Source: Streptomyces sp. TN58
GTDB taxonomy: Bacteria > Actinomycetota > Actinomycetes > Streptomycetales > Streptomycetaceae
Assembly (NCBI RefSeq): GCF_001941845.1
Contig: NZ_CP018870.1
Span: forward strand, 6,238,001-6,302,000
Direction: 5' to 3'
DNA length: 64,000 nt
Numbering within the stretch: the stretch's first letter is position 1; every line of letters begins with the position of its first letter. The notes below the pieces were generated by a model that ran no database searches, was not told the DNA's origin, and was given only the letters and a program-made list of their open reading frames with translations. Below are positions 34,680 to 42,576 of the stretch, in pieces. A program made the position numbers and the translations under genes.

Positions 34680-34979
34680 CTACACGACCGGGTTCTCCCG
34701 GAACGCCGCCAGGTCCGCCGACGTCCTCCACGCGATGAACTCGGTGATGCGGTACTCGCAGACGCCCGCGACCGCGAAGGGGTCCTCGGCCGCGATCCTC
34801 TCGGCCTCGGCCCGGGACACCCCCGCCGCCAGGATGAGACCGCCGTCGCGGGGGACCTTGCGTCCCGACGCGAGGAAGACGCCTGAGGCGTAGTAGCCGT
34901 CCAGCCAGGCGATGTGGGCGTCCATCAGGTCCTCGACGGCTTCGACGGGCGCGGTGTAGGTGAGCTCCATGACGAACAT
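34680..34979 (-). CDS. YciI family protein
   Basis: 99 residues, small ferredoxin-like fold. Seen are MDAHIAWLDGYYASGVFLASG, with the conserved His and Asp of the YciI pseudo-active site, and GGLILAAGVSRAEAERIAAEDPF. Function of the family is unclear; it often acts as a small dimeric lyase-like or structural protein. Probably leaderless: TAGCCT lies seven bases before the ATG and no ribosome site is present. Only 25 bp separate it from the endonuclease V start in the other direction. Confidence 0.88.
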   Translation of the reverse strand: MFVMELTYTAPVEAVEDLMDAHIAWLDGYYASGVFLASGRKVPRDGGLILAAGVSRAEAERIAAEDPFAVAGVCEYRITEFIAWRTSADLAAFRENPVV

Positions 34980-34986
34980 GATCCGA

Positions 34987-34996
34987 AGGCTACTCT
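34987..34996. promoter_or_regulatory. Overlapping divergent -10 elements
   Basis: On the minus strand TAGCCT (34992-34987) sits 7 bases before the yciI-like ATG; on the plus strand TACTCT (34991-34996) sits 8 bases before the endonuclease V ATG. The two hexamers overlap by two bases, so only one polymerase can occupy the site at a time. Confidence 0.5.
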
Positions 34997-35004
34997 CGCT
35001 CACC

Positions 35005-35682
35005 ATGACGAGTGTGAAGACCCCCGCCGACGAGGCCGAGGCCCGGGCGATACAGGACGAACTACGCCACCGTGTCGTGCTCACCGAGCACGGACCCCCG
35101 CCCGGGCAGGGGTTCGTGACGGGAGTCGACGTCGCCTACGACGACACCCGCGACCTGGTGGCCGCCGCGGCCGTGGTGCTCGACGCCGCCACCCTGGCGG
35201 TCGTCGAGGAGGCCACCGCCGTCGGCCGCGTCAGCTTCCCCTACGTCCCCGGCCTGCTCGCCTTCCGCGAGCTGCCGACCGTGCTGGCCGCCCTCGACGC
35301 CCTGACCGTCCCGCCGGGCCTGGTGGTCTGCGACGGCTACGGCCTCGCCCACCCCCGCGGCTTCGGCCTCGCCTGCCACCTCGGCGTGGTCACCGGCCTC
35401 CCCTCCATCGGCGTCGCGAAGAACCCGTTCACCTTCTCCTACGAGGAGCCGGGCACCCGGCGGGGTGACGCGACCGCGCTGCTCGCCGCCGACGGGGCCG
35501 AGGTCGGACGGGCGCTGCGGACGCAGGACCGGACCAAGCCCGTGTACGTGTCCGTCGGGCACAAGGTGTCGCTCGACAACGCCTGCGCGCACGTCCTGGC
35601 GCTGAGCCCCCGCTTCCGGATCCCGGAGACCACCCGCCACGCCGACTCCCTGTGCCGCAGGGCGCTGCGCAAGGCCTCCTGA
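35005..35682 (+). CDS. nfi: Endonuclease V (deoxyinosine 3' endonuclease)
   Basis: 225 residues. RNase H-like fold with catalytic acidic residues: VTGVDVAYDD, the YVPGLLAFRELPT loop that recognises the lesion, VCDGYGLAHPRGFGLACHLGV with the second Asp and His, and SVGHKVSLDNACAHV with the third Asp. It nicks DNA one base 3' of deoxyinosine. ATG likely leaderless, with TACTCT eight bases upstream. A 15-bp tandem duplication and a hairpin follow the gene. Confidence 0.95.
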   Translation: MTSVKTPADEAEARAIQDELRHRVVLTEHGPPPGQGFVTGVDVAYDDTRDLVAAAAVVLDAATLAVVEEATAVGRVSFPYVPGLLAFRELPTVLAALDALTVPPGLVVCDGYGLAHPRGFGLACHLGVVTGLPSIGVAKNPFTFSYEEPGTRRGDATALLAADGAEVGRALRTQDRTKPVYVSVGHKVSLDNACAHVLALSPRFRIPETTRHADSLCRRALRKAS

Positions 35683-35687
35683 GCGGT

Positions 35688-35717
35688 CGGATCCGTGCCG
35701 GGCGGATCCGTGCCGGG
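35688..35717. repeat. 15-bp tandem duplication after endonuclease V gene
   Basis: CGGATCCGTGCCGGG is repeated exactly twice, starting 6 bases after the stop codon and just before a terminator hairpin. Confidence 0.8.
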
Positions 35718-35722
35718 CTGTG

Positions 35723-35743
35723 CGCCGGCGGGGTCCGCCGGCG
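35723..35743. terminator. Bidirectional terminator between convergent genes
   Basis: CGCCGGCGG / CCGCCGGCG with a 3-base loop, 40 bases after the endonuclease V stop and 17 before the stop of the convergent gene. Confidence 0.7.
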
Positions 35744-35760
35744 GGCGTCGGCCACGGCCA

Positions 35761-36960
35761 TCAGCGGGCGTCGGCCACCCTGAAGGTGATCCCCGCCTTC
35801 TGCAGGCGGTAAATCAGGGCGTCGCCCATCGCCACCGCCGTCGTCACCTGCCCGGCGGACTCCGGCAGGGCGTCATGCGCCAGGCAGAGCGCCGACTCCG
35901 CCAGCATCTTCGCGGTCTCCCCGTAGCCGGGATCACCGCCCGACACCTCGGTGAGCACGCGCCGGCCGCCGCCCTCGCCCACGAACCGCACCGTGAACCA
36001 GCTGCGCGCACGCCGCTCGGCGTCCGGCCCCCGGCCCGGCTCCCAGCGGTTCATCAGCCACCGCCTGGCCGGAGGCACCTGGGCCAGGGCCGCCGTCGCG
36101 CCCACCGCCGCCGCACCGCCCAACGCGACGGGCAGATGCTTGACCGAGGCGTAGTGCCGGTAGCGGAAGTCCGGGCCGTAGCGCTCCAGCGCGGCCGCCG
36201 ACCGGGTCACGATCCGCGGGTCCAGGGAGGGCAGCGGCAGCGCCCACGTGCCCGTCTCGCGGCTGAACCGCGGTGCGCCGAGCGGCCCGCGGGCCCGCCG
36301 CTTCAACAGTCGGGGCTCGTGCAGTCGGCGGGCGCGACCGGCTGCCAGGGTCTGGGGGCCGCGGCCCAGCGCGGTCAGCGCCGAGGCCAGGGTGCCGCCG
36401 GAGAAGAACGCGTTGGACCGCATGAACCCGTCGACGGCCAGCGGCACCCCCTCCGGCAGCTGCCGGACCGTGAAGTACGCGCCGAGGTCGGCCGGGATGG
36501 AGTCGAAGCCGCAGGCGTGCACCAGCCGGGCCCCGGTCTCGCGGGCCCGCGCGTCGTGCTCCACGAACATCCGGTCCACGAACTCCGGCTCGCCGGTGAG
36601 GTCGACGTAGTCGGTGCCCGCCTCGGCGCAGGCGGCGACGAGCTCGGCCCCGTACCAGACGTAGGGGCCCACGGTCGTCGCCAGCACCCGGGTGGCCGAC
36701 GCCAGTTCGCGGACGGCCGCCGCGTCCTGGGCGTCCGCCCGCAGCAGCGGCAGCGTCGCGCACGCGGGGTCGATCGCGGCCAGCCGCTCGCGCAGCCGCT
36801 CCAGCTTCGCGAGGTCCCGGCCGGCGAGGGCCCAGCGGCAGCCGGCGGGCGCGTGCTCGGCGAGGTACTCGGCCGTCAGCGCGCCGACGAACCCGGTGGC
36901 GCCGAAGAGGACGACGTCGTAGGCGCGTTCCGGACGGTCCTGCGGGACCCCTGCGTTCAT
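35761..36960 (-). CDS. Saccharopine dehydrogenase-like / trans-acting enoyl reductase family protein
   Basis: 399 residues. N-terminal Rossmann motif DVVLFGATGFVGALTAEYLAEHAP, then TVGPYVWYGAELVAACAEAGTDYVDLTGEPEFVD, the signature of the saccharopine dehydrogenase NADP domain family that includes mycobacterial trans-acting enoyl reductases. GACGFDSIPADLG-type HACGFDSIPADLG and the C-terminal SGGDPGYGETAKMLAESAL are also shared. True lysine-pathway activity is unlikely; a reductase on lipid or polyketide substrates fits better. ATG with AAAGGAG eight bases upstream. Confidence 0.87.
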   Translation of the reverse strand: MNAGVPQDRPERAYDVVLFGATGFVGALTAEYLAEHAPAGCRWALAGRDLAKLERLRERLAAIDPACATLPLLRADAQDAAAVRELASATRVLATTVGPYVWYGAELVAACAEAGTDYVDLTGEPEFVDRMFVEHDARARETGARLVHACGFDSIPADLGAYFTVRQLPEGVPLAVDGFMRSNAFFSGGTLASALTALGRGPQTLAAGRARRLHEPRLLKRRARGPLGAPRFSRETGTWALPLPSLDPRIVTRSAAALERYGPDFRYRHYASVKHLPVALGGAAAVGATAALAQVPPARRWLMNRWEPGRGPDAERRARSWFTVRFVGEGGGRRVLTEVSGGDPGYGETAKMLAESALCLAHDALPESAGQVTTAVAMGDALIYRLQKAGITFRVADAR

Positions 36961-37032
36961 GCGAGCTCCTTTGGGTGGGTGTCGGCGGCCGAGGCCGGGG
37001 CGTGGTGCGAATGTAGCGTCGCCGCCACGATG

Positions 37033-37076
37033 ACGGCGCCCCGGGAACGGCCGTGCGGCCGCGCCCGGGGCGCCGT
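37033..37076 (-). terminator. Terminator of the PKD-protein gene
   Basis: Perfect 13-bp arms ACGGCGCCCCGGG / CCCGGGGCGCCGT, with a nested CGGCC/GGCCG hairpin in the loop, 21 bases after the stop codon on the minus strand. Confidence 0.8.
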
Positions 37077-37096
37077 GGTGTCCACCTGCCGGTGGA

Positions 37097-38770
37097 TCAG
37101 CCCTCCTGGTAGAGGCCGAAGAGGTCGACGATGAGGTCGATGTCGTCCCAGCCGCGGTTCCAGAGGTCGATGATGCCGTTGTCGCCGGTGCTCGCCTGGA
37201 CCAGGTTCGGGACGGTGGCGCCCTTCGTCCAGTTCAGGTTGGAGGAGTCCGGCGGCGTCGGCCAGTCGGCGACCTCGTTGATGTAGTCGTCCATCGTGTT
37301 CGGGTCCGGGGTGACCGTGAGGTGGCCGTCGCCCTCGGTGTTGGTGACCGTGGAGTTCAGTACGAAGCCCGTGATGCTCGGCATGTCGTAGGACATCGGC
37401 ATGTAGATGTAGCTCTGGCCCCACAGCTTCCCGTACACCGGGTCCTTGGGGTCACGGGTGTCGACCAGGCGCTCCGGCGAGAGCGGCAGGAAGGCGCTCT
37501 TGCTGTCGGTGCTGTAGAAGCCGACGACGTCGACGACGACGTCGGTGCCCGCCCAGGCGCCGTTGAAGACGCTGATCTTGCCGTCCTGGCCGACGGGGAC
37601 GATGACCGAGTTGGCGATGGTCTGGCCCGCGGTGAAGTTCAGGTTCGACGCGGTCGGGGTGGCGCTGCCGCCCGGGAAGACCGACAGGTGGCCGGCCTCC
37701 TTCGGGTTGGTGACCGTCACGTTCAGCGCGACGGCGCTGATGCCCTGGGGCACGCCGCGCAGGCCGCTGATCTGGGTGGAGAAGGTCTTGCGGCCGCCGA
37801 GCTGGCCCAGCGCCGTGCCGAGGCCCTTGCGGGTGTCGACGAAACGGGCCGGGGTGATCGGGGTGTAACCGCTGGAGGCGGTCTTGGAGAAGAAGCCGGT
37901 GACGTCGGCGATCAGGTCGACCGGCATGCCGCCGCGGTTGGCGATCTCCACGTAGCCGTTCTTGCCGACCGGCACGATGACCAGGTTCGGGACGCTCTGA
38001 CCGGCCTTGTAGTTGACGTTCGACGTGGTCGGACGCTGCGTGCCCTCGGGGAAGGCCGTGATGTGGCCGTCGGAGGAGGTGTTGGTGACCGTGACGTTGA
38101 GGACCACGGCGGTGACGCCGGCCGGGATCCCGCCGTTGCCGCCGACCTTCACGCGGGTGGAGCTGTACGGCTGGACCATGCCCTGCAGCGCGCCGGTGCC
38201 GTTGCGGGTGTCCAGCAGACGGGTCGGTGCGTACGGGGTGAAGTCCGAGCCGTCGGTGACGAACACGACCTCGTTGACGGCCGAGAGGTTGTTCGCGGCG
38301 TCGGTCACGGTGACCTTGACCGTGTACGAGCCGACCTCGGCGTAGGTGTGGGCGGTGGTGCGGGCGTCGGAGCCGTAGGCGTCAAAGACGTCCTGCTTGC
38401 CGTCGCCCCACTCGATGGTGACCTTGAGCGCGGTGTACTCACTCGTGACGGTGGTGTCCACCTCGGTGCCGTGCGCCGACGTGCCGTAGGCGGTCACGCC
38501 CACCGCGAGGTCCGCGTTGGCGTTGACGGACTGCACCTGCGGGGCGGCGGCCGCGCCGGTCTTGGCCGACGGCAGGGGCTTGCGGACCGTGCGGTCCGCG
38601 GGGCTGGTGAAGGCGTGGCCCTTGGCCTTGGCGTCCTTGCCCAGCTCCAGGTCCGGCTTCGCGGTGCCGCGCGCGTCCGGCGTGGCCGGGTCGGCCTGGG
38701 CCACGCCCGGGATGAGGCCAACGCCCGCCGCGATGGCGGCAGCGGAGATTACAAGACGGCGACGACGCAC
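37097..38770 (-). CDS. Secreted PKD-domain protein with three internal repeats
   Basis: 557 residues. Signal peptide (RRRRLVISAAAIAAGVGLIPGVAQA). A PKD-like Ig domain spans about 85-172 (EWGDGKQDVFDAYGS, HTYAEVGSYTVKVTVTD). Then three related ~120-residue repeats at about 178-295, 303-420 and 428-554, each starting P-x-R-hydrophobic-x-DTR and ending D-V-x-GF/LY with a middle VLNVTVTN and SNxNxxxGxxxxN. No LPXTG or membrane anchor at the C terminus (ends LFGLYQEG), so it is released or wall-bound non-covalently. GTG start with GGGGG close upstream. Probably an adhesion or surface-binding protein; enzymatic function not indicated. Confidence 0.85.
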   Translation of the reverse strand: MRRRRLVISAAAIAAGVGLIPGVAQADPATPDARGTAKPDLELGKDAKAKGHAFTSPADRTVRKPLPSAKTGAAAAPQVQSVNANADLAVGVTAYGTSAHGTEVDTTVTSEYTALKVTIEWGDGKQDVFDAYGSDARTTAHTYAEVGSYTVKVTVTDAANNLSAVNEVVFVTDGSDFTPYAPTRLLDTRNGTGALQGMVQPYSSTRVKVGGNGGIPAGVTAVVLNVTVTNTSSDGHITAFPEGTQRPTTSNVNYKAGQSVPNLVIVPVGKNGYVEIANRGGMPVDLIADVTGFFSKTASSGYTPITPARFVDTRKGLGTALGQLGGRKTFSTQISGLRGVPQGISAVALNVTVTNPKEAGHLSVFPGGSATPTASNLNFTAGQTIANSVIVPVGQDGKISVFNGAWAGTDVVVDVVGFYSTDSKSAFLPLSPERLVDTRDPKDPVYGKLWGQSYIYMPMSYDMPSITGFVLNSTVTNTEGDGHLTVTPDPNTMDDYINEVADWPTPPDSSNLNWTKGATVPNLVQASTGDNGIIDLWNRGWDDIDLIVDLFGLYQEG

Positions 38771-38935
38771 CGATCCCCCATTTATCTGATTGAAAGCTTG
38801 ATCAGCTCGAAAGCGTGTTCAGAGTACAGAGTCGCTGGGCGGTCCATCAGGGGGGTGGCCTGCGAATCTCGTGGCGGTTCCGAGAAGCCGGATGCGCCAA
38901 AGCCGGCCGATCCGGCGGGAGCCCGGCCAGGGGGC

Positions 38936-38964
38936 TTGTGCTCGGTGGAACACGTTCCTAGCAT
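38936..38964 (+). promoter_or_regulatory. Promoter of the fatty-acid degradation operon
   Basis: TTGTGC, spacer of 17 bases, TAGCAT. It precedes a palindrome and the tandem repeat and lies about 125 bases before the first gene. Confidence 0.5.
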
Positions 38965-38969
38965 CACCG

Positions 38970-38992
38970 GTGTTACATCAGTTGTGTCACAC
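38970..38992. promoter_or_regulatory. Operator candidate at the fatty-acid operon promoter
   Basis: GTGTTACA - 7 bases - TGTCACAC, arms matching at 7 of 8 positions, placed at the predicted transcription start. A position suited to repression by a TetR- or GntR-type regulator that senses acyl-CoA. Confidence 0.45.
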
Positions 38993-38996
38993 AGTC

Positions 38997-39041
38997 GCGC
39001 ACCAGGCGCACCAGGCGCACCAGGCGCACCAGGCGCATGAG
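38997..39041. repeat. 9-bp tandem repeat, five units
   Basis: GCGCACCAG occurs four times perfectly and once as GCGCATGAG, without spacers, in the leader of the fatty-acid degradation operon, 47 bases before the start codon. Confidence 0.9.
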
Positions 39042-39087
39042 GCACGCGCGGCACAGCAGGCACCACACCGATGACGCTGGGGGCTCG

Positions 39088-40281
39088 ATGGCAGTGACAG
39101 GGAACGGGACCGGGACCCCGACCGGCAACGCCCCCGGCAGCGGCGACGGCACCGGACCGGCCGGCGCCCGAGGCCCGCTCGCCGGCCTCCGCGTCGTCGA
39201 GCTGGCCGGCATCGGCCCGGGCCCGTTCGCCGCCATGCTCCTCGCCGACCTGGGAGCGGACGTCGTACGAGTGGACCGGCCCGGCGGCGGCGGGCTCGCG
39301 GTGGACCCCGCCCACGACATCACCAACCGCGGCAAGCGCTCCGTCCTCCTCGACCTCAAGTCCGCCGACGGCCCCGTCCGCGTCCTGGACCTCGTCGAGC
39401 GCGCCGACGTCCTGATCGAGGGCTTCCGCCCCGGCGTCGCGGAACGGCTCGGCGTCGGCCCGGCCGACTGCCACGCGCGCAATCCCCGCCTCGTCTACGG
39501 CCGGATGACCGGCTGGGGCCAGGAGGGCCCGCTCGCGCACACCGCGGGCCACGACATCGCCTACATCGCCGTCACCGGCGCCCTCGGCATGATCGGGGAC
39601 CCGGGCAAGCCCCCGGCGGTCCCCGCCAACCTGGTCGGGGACTACGCGGGCGGCTCGCTCTACCTGGTGATCGGCGTCCTCGCCGCCCTCCAGCACGCCC
39701 GGGCCACCGGCACCGGCCAGGTCGTCGACGCGGCCATCGTCGACGGCACGGCCCACCTCACCGCCATGATCCACGGCATGATGTCGGCGGGCGGCTGGCA
39801 GGACCGGCGCGGCGCCAACCTCCTCGACGGCGGCTGCCCGTTCTACGGCACCTACGAGACCTCCGACGGCGGGTACATGGCGGTCGGCGCGCTGGAGCAG
39901 CAGTTCTACGACACCTTCACCGAGCTCCTCGGCATCGCCGGCCGGGCTCCGGCCCGCAAGGACATCGCCCGCTGGGGCGAGCTGCGCGAGGCCGTCGCCG
40001 CCCGCTTCCGCACCCGTACGCGCGAGGAGTGGACGGCGGTCTTCGAGGGGACCGACGCCTGCGTGGCACCCGTGCTCTCCCTGCGCGAGGCCCCCGGCCA
40101 CCCCCACCTCGCCGCCCGGGGCACCTTCACCGACATCGGCGGGACCGTGCAGCCCGCCCCCGCGCCGCGGTTCTCCGCGACCCCGGCCGCCGTGACCGGC
40201 GGGCCGGCCCTGCCGGGTGCGCACACCGAGTCGGTGGCCGCCGACTGGGACGTACCGGCCCTGCTCCCGAAAGAGGCCTGA
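39088..40281 (+). CDS. CaiB/BaiF CoA-transferase family protein (alpha-methylacyl-CoA racemase-like)
   Basis: 397 residues. Family III CoA-transferase fold: GPLAGLRVVELAGIGPGPFAAMLLADLGADVVRVDR, NRGKRSVLLDLK, DVLIEGFRPGVAERLGVGP and YGRMTGWGQEGP. The Asp in LVGDYAGGS matches the catalytic Asp of alpha-methylacyl-CoA racemase rather than a transferase glutamate or nucleophilic loop, so racemisation of 2-methyl branched acyl-CoAs is plausible, a step needed to degrade branched chains and sterol side chains. The N-terminal 28 residues are Gly/Thr-rich. First gene of the operon; its stop overlaps the next start (TGATG). Confidence 0.9.
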   Translation: MAVTGNGTGTPTGNAPGSGDGTGPAGARGPLAGLRVVELAGIGPGPFAAMLLADLGADVVRVDRPGGGGLAVDPAHDITNRGKRSVLLDLKSADGPVRVLDLVERADVLIEGFRPGVAERLGVGPADCHARNPRLVYGRMTGWGQEGPLAHTAGHDIAYIAVTGALGMIGDPGKPPAVPANLVGDYAGGSLYLVIGVLAALQHARATGTGQVVDAAIVDGTAHLTAMIHGMMSAGGWQDRRGANLLDGGCPFYGTYETSDGGYMAVGALEQQFYDTFTELLGIAGRAPARKDIARWGELREAVAARFRTRTREEWTAVFEGTDACVAPVLSLREAPGHPHLAARGTFTDIGGTVQPAPAPRFSATPAAVTGGPALPGAHTESVAADWDVPALLPKEA

Positions 40282-41306
40282 TGGAACTGTCGATGATGCT
40301 GGACTACGCCGGCGACCCGCGGCGGGCCGCCGACGAGGCGGCCGCGCTGGAGTCCGCCGGCCTCGACGCCGTGTGGGTGGCCGAAGCCTGGGGCTTCGAC
40401 TCCCCGACGATCATGGGTTACCTCGCCGCACGCACCGAGCGCCTGCGGATCGGCTCGGCGATCATGAACGTCTACTCGCGGACCCCCGGCCTCATCGCGC
40501 AGACGGCCGCAGGGCTGGACGCCCTCTCGGGCGGCCGGGCGCTGCTCGGCCTCGGCGCCTCCGGACCGCAGGTCGTCGAGGGCTGGCACGGGAAGCCGTA
40601 CGACAAGCCGCTCGGCCGGACCCGCGAGACCGTCGAGCTGTGCCGGAGCATCTGGCGCCGCGAGACGATCGACCACCACGGCATCACGGACATGCCGCTG
40701 CCCCCGGAGAAGGGCGGCCGGCACGGCAAGCCCCTGAAGATCCTCACCCGGCCGGTGCGCGACGCCATCCCCGTCTACATCGCCTCCCTCGGCCCGGCGA
40801 ACGTGCGGCTGACCGCCGAGATCGCGGACGGCTGGCTGCCCACGCTCTTCCTCCCGGAGAAGGCCGCCGGCGTGTGGGGCGGCCCGCTCGCCGAGGGCGC
40901 GGCGAAACGCGCCCCGGAACTGGGCCCGCTCCAGACCGTCGCGGGCGGCCTGCTCGCCATCGGCGAGGACGCGGCCGCCGTCCGCGAACGCGCCCGCCCG
41001 CAGATCGCGCTGTACGTCGGCGGCATGGGCGCGGTCGGCAAGAACTTCTACAACGACCTCGCCGTCGCCTACGGCTACGGGGACGCGGCCCGCCGGATCC
41101 AGGAGCTCTACCTCGCCGGACGCACGCGCGACGCGGCCGCCGCCGTACCGGACGAGTTCTGCGAGCTGATGACCCTGTGCGGGCCCGAGGGGTACGTACG
41201 CGAGCGTGTCGAGGCCTTCCGCGAGGCCGGGGTCACCATGCTCAACGTCACACCCGTCGGCCCCGAGCCGGCCCGCCTGATCGAAACCGTCAAGAACTGG
41301 CTTTGA
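40281..41306 (+). CDS. LLM-class F420-dependent oxidoreductase
   Basis: 341 residues of the luciferase-like TIM barrel: MLDYAGDPRRAADEAAALESAGLDAVWVAEAWGFDS, LRIGSAIMNVYSRTP, GRALLGLGASGPQVVEGWHG and IPVYIASLGPANVRLTAEIADGW. Actinobacterial members use coenzyme F420. The closest match in pattern is the group that reduces or oxidises acyl-CoA-linked or hydroxyl substrates in lipid and sterol degradation, consistent with the neighbours. ATG overlaps the stop of the preceding gene, so the two are translated together. Confidence 0.9.
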   Translation: MELSMMLDYAGDPRRAADEAAALESAGLDAVWVAEAWGFDSPTIMGYLAARTERLRIGSAIMNVYSRTPGLIAQTAAGLDALSGGRALLGLGASGPQVVEGWHGKPYDKPLGRTRETVELCRSIWRRETIDHHGITDMPLPPEKGGRHGKPLKILTRPVRDAIPVYIASLGPANVRLTAEIADGWLPTLFLPEKAAGVWGGPLAEGAAKRAPELGPLQTVAGGLLAIGEDAAAVRERARPQIALYVGGMGAVGKNFYNDLAVAYGYGDAARRIQELYLAGRTRDAAAAVPDEFCELMTLCGPEGYVRERVEAFREAGVTMLNVTPVGPEPARLIETVKNWL

Positions 41307-41318
41307 GGAGCCCTCCCG

Positions 41319-42461
41319 ATGAAGCGCCTGATCTTCGACGCCGACCACGAGGCGTTCCGCGAGTCCGTCCGCACCTTCCTCGCCAAGGAGGTGCTGCCGC
41401 ACTACGAGCAGTGGGAGAAGGACGGCATCGTCAGCCGCGAGGCGTGGCGGGCCGCCGGCCGCCAGGGTCTGCTCGGGCTCGCCGTGCCGGAGGAGTACGG
41501 GGGCGGCGGCAACACCGACTTCCGCTACGCCGCCGTGATCGCCGAGGAGTTCACCCGGGCGGGCGCCCCCGGGCTCGCCATCGGCCTGCACAACGACATC
41601 ATCGGGCCGTACCTGACCTCGCTGGCCACCGAGGAGCAGAAGCGCCGATGGCTGCCCGGCTTCTGCTCCGGCGAGACCGTCACGGCCATAGCGATGACCG
41701 AGCCCGGCGCGGGCTCCGACCTCCAGGGGATCCGGACCACGGCCGAGGACCGCGGCGACCACTGGGTGCTGAACGGCTCCAAGACCTTCATCTCCAACGG
41801 CATCCTCGCCGACCTGGTGATCGTGGTGGCGAAGACGACGCCCGAGGGCGGGGCGCACGGCCTGTCGCTGCTGGTCGTCGAGCGCGGCGCGGAGGGCTTC
41901 GAGCGCGGCCGCAACCTCGACAAGATCGGCCAGAAGGCGCAGGACACCGCCGAGCTGTTCTTCCACGACGTGCGGGTCCCGAAGGAGAACCTGCTCGGCG
42001 AGCTGAACGGCGCCTTCGTCCACCTGATGACCAATCTGGCACAGGAGCGGCTGGGCATCGCGATGGCCGGAATCGCCGCCGCCGAACACCTGCTGGAGAT
42101 CACCACCCGGTACGTGAAGGAGCGCGAGGCCTTCGGGCGTCCGCTGTCCAAGCTCCAGCACATCCGGTTCGAGATCGCGGAGATGGCGACCGAGGTCGCC
42201 GTAACCCGCACCTTCCTCGACCGGTGCATCACCGACCACGCCGACGGCGAGCTGGACCACGTCCACGCCTCGATGGCCAAGTGGTGGGCCACGGAACTGC
42301 AGAAGCGGGTGGCGGACCGCTGTCTGCAACTGCACGGCGGCTACGGCTACATGACCGAGTACCGGGTGGCGCGGGCCTTCACCGACGGCCGTATCCAGAC
42401 GATCTACGGCGGCACGACCGAGATCATGAAGGAGATCATCGGCCGGTCCCTCCTCAGCTGA
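41319..42461 (+). CDS. Acyl-CoA dehydrogenase
   Basis: 380 residues, FAD enzyme for the first oxidation of beta-oxidation. Seen: N-terminal helical domain, TEPGAGSDLQGIRTTA in the FAD-binding beta domain, ISNGILADLVIVVAKT, RYVKEREAFGRPLSKLQ, QLHGGYGYMTEYRV, and the catalytic base Glu in IYGGTTEIMKEIIGRSLL near the C terminus. Full length for the family. Starts 12 bases after the LLM gene with GAGGAG upstream. Confidence 0.95.
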   Translation: MKRLIFDADHEAFRESVRTFLAKEVLPHYEQWEKDGIVSREAWRAAGRQGLLGLAVPEEYGGGGNTDFRYAAVIAEEFTRAGAPGLAIGLHNDIIGPYLTSLATEEQKRRWLPGFCSGETVTAIAMTEPGAGSDLQGIRTTAEDRGDHWVLNGSKTFISNGILADLVIVVAKTTPEGGAHGLSLLVVERGAEGFERGRNLDKIGQKAQDTAELFFHDVRVPKENLLGELNGAFVHLMTNLAQERLGIAMAGIAAAEHLLEITTRYVKEREAFGRPLSKLQHIRFEIAEMATEVAVTRTFLDRCITDHADGELDHVHASMAKWWATELQKRVADRCLQLHGGYGYMTEYRVARAFTDGRIQTIYGGTTEIMKEIIGRSLLS

Positions 42462-42513
42462 CCCCCGTCCCACCCGCGGCCCCGCCGAGGACCTGCAGGA
42501 ACCCCAGGGCCTT

Positions 42514-42555
42514 CAGGACCTCCCAGGACCTTCCAGGACTTCCCCGGACCCTCCA
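42514..42555. repeat. Degenerate short repeats before the thiolase gene
   Basis: Variants of CAGGACCTCC (CAGGACCTCC, CAGGACCTTC, CAGGACTTCC, CGGACCCTCC) follow each other in the gap between the dehydrogenase and thiolase genes. They carry no ORF or hairpin of note. Confidence 0.6.
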
Positions 42556-42576
42556 GCACACCGAAAGGCTTGACCA

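Larger units (their letters stand above)
38771..39087. other. 317-bp divergent region: fatty-acid operon promoter and tandem repeat
   Basis: Separates the PKD-protein gene from the CoA-transferase gene. It holds a sigma-70-type promoter, a palindromic operator candidate and a 9-bp tandem repeat, listed separately. The A/T-richer part next to the PKD gene (38771-38830) is likely its promoter, but no clear hexamers were placed. Confidence 0.6.

Noticed and set aside
38997..39041. Tandem repeats considered as a CRISPR array
   Set aside because: Unit is 9 bp with no spacers and no cas genes.
38871..39074. Short plus-strand frame reading repeated His-Gln-Ala
   Set aside because: It is created by the 9-bp tandem repeat, has no ribosome site and lies in the promoter region of the next operon.
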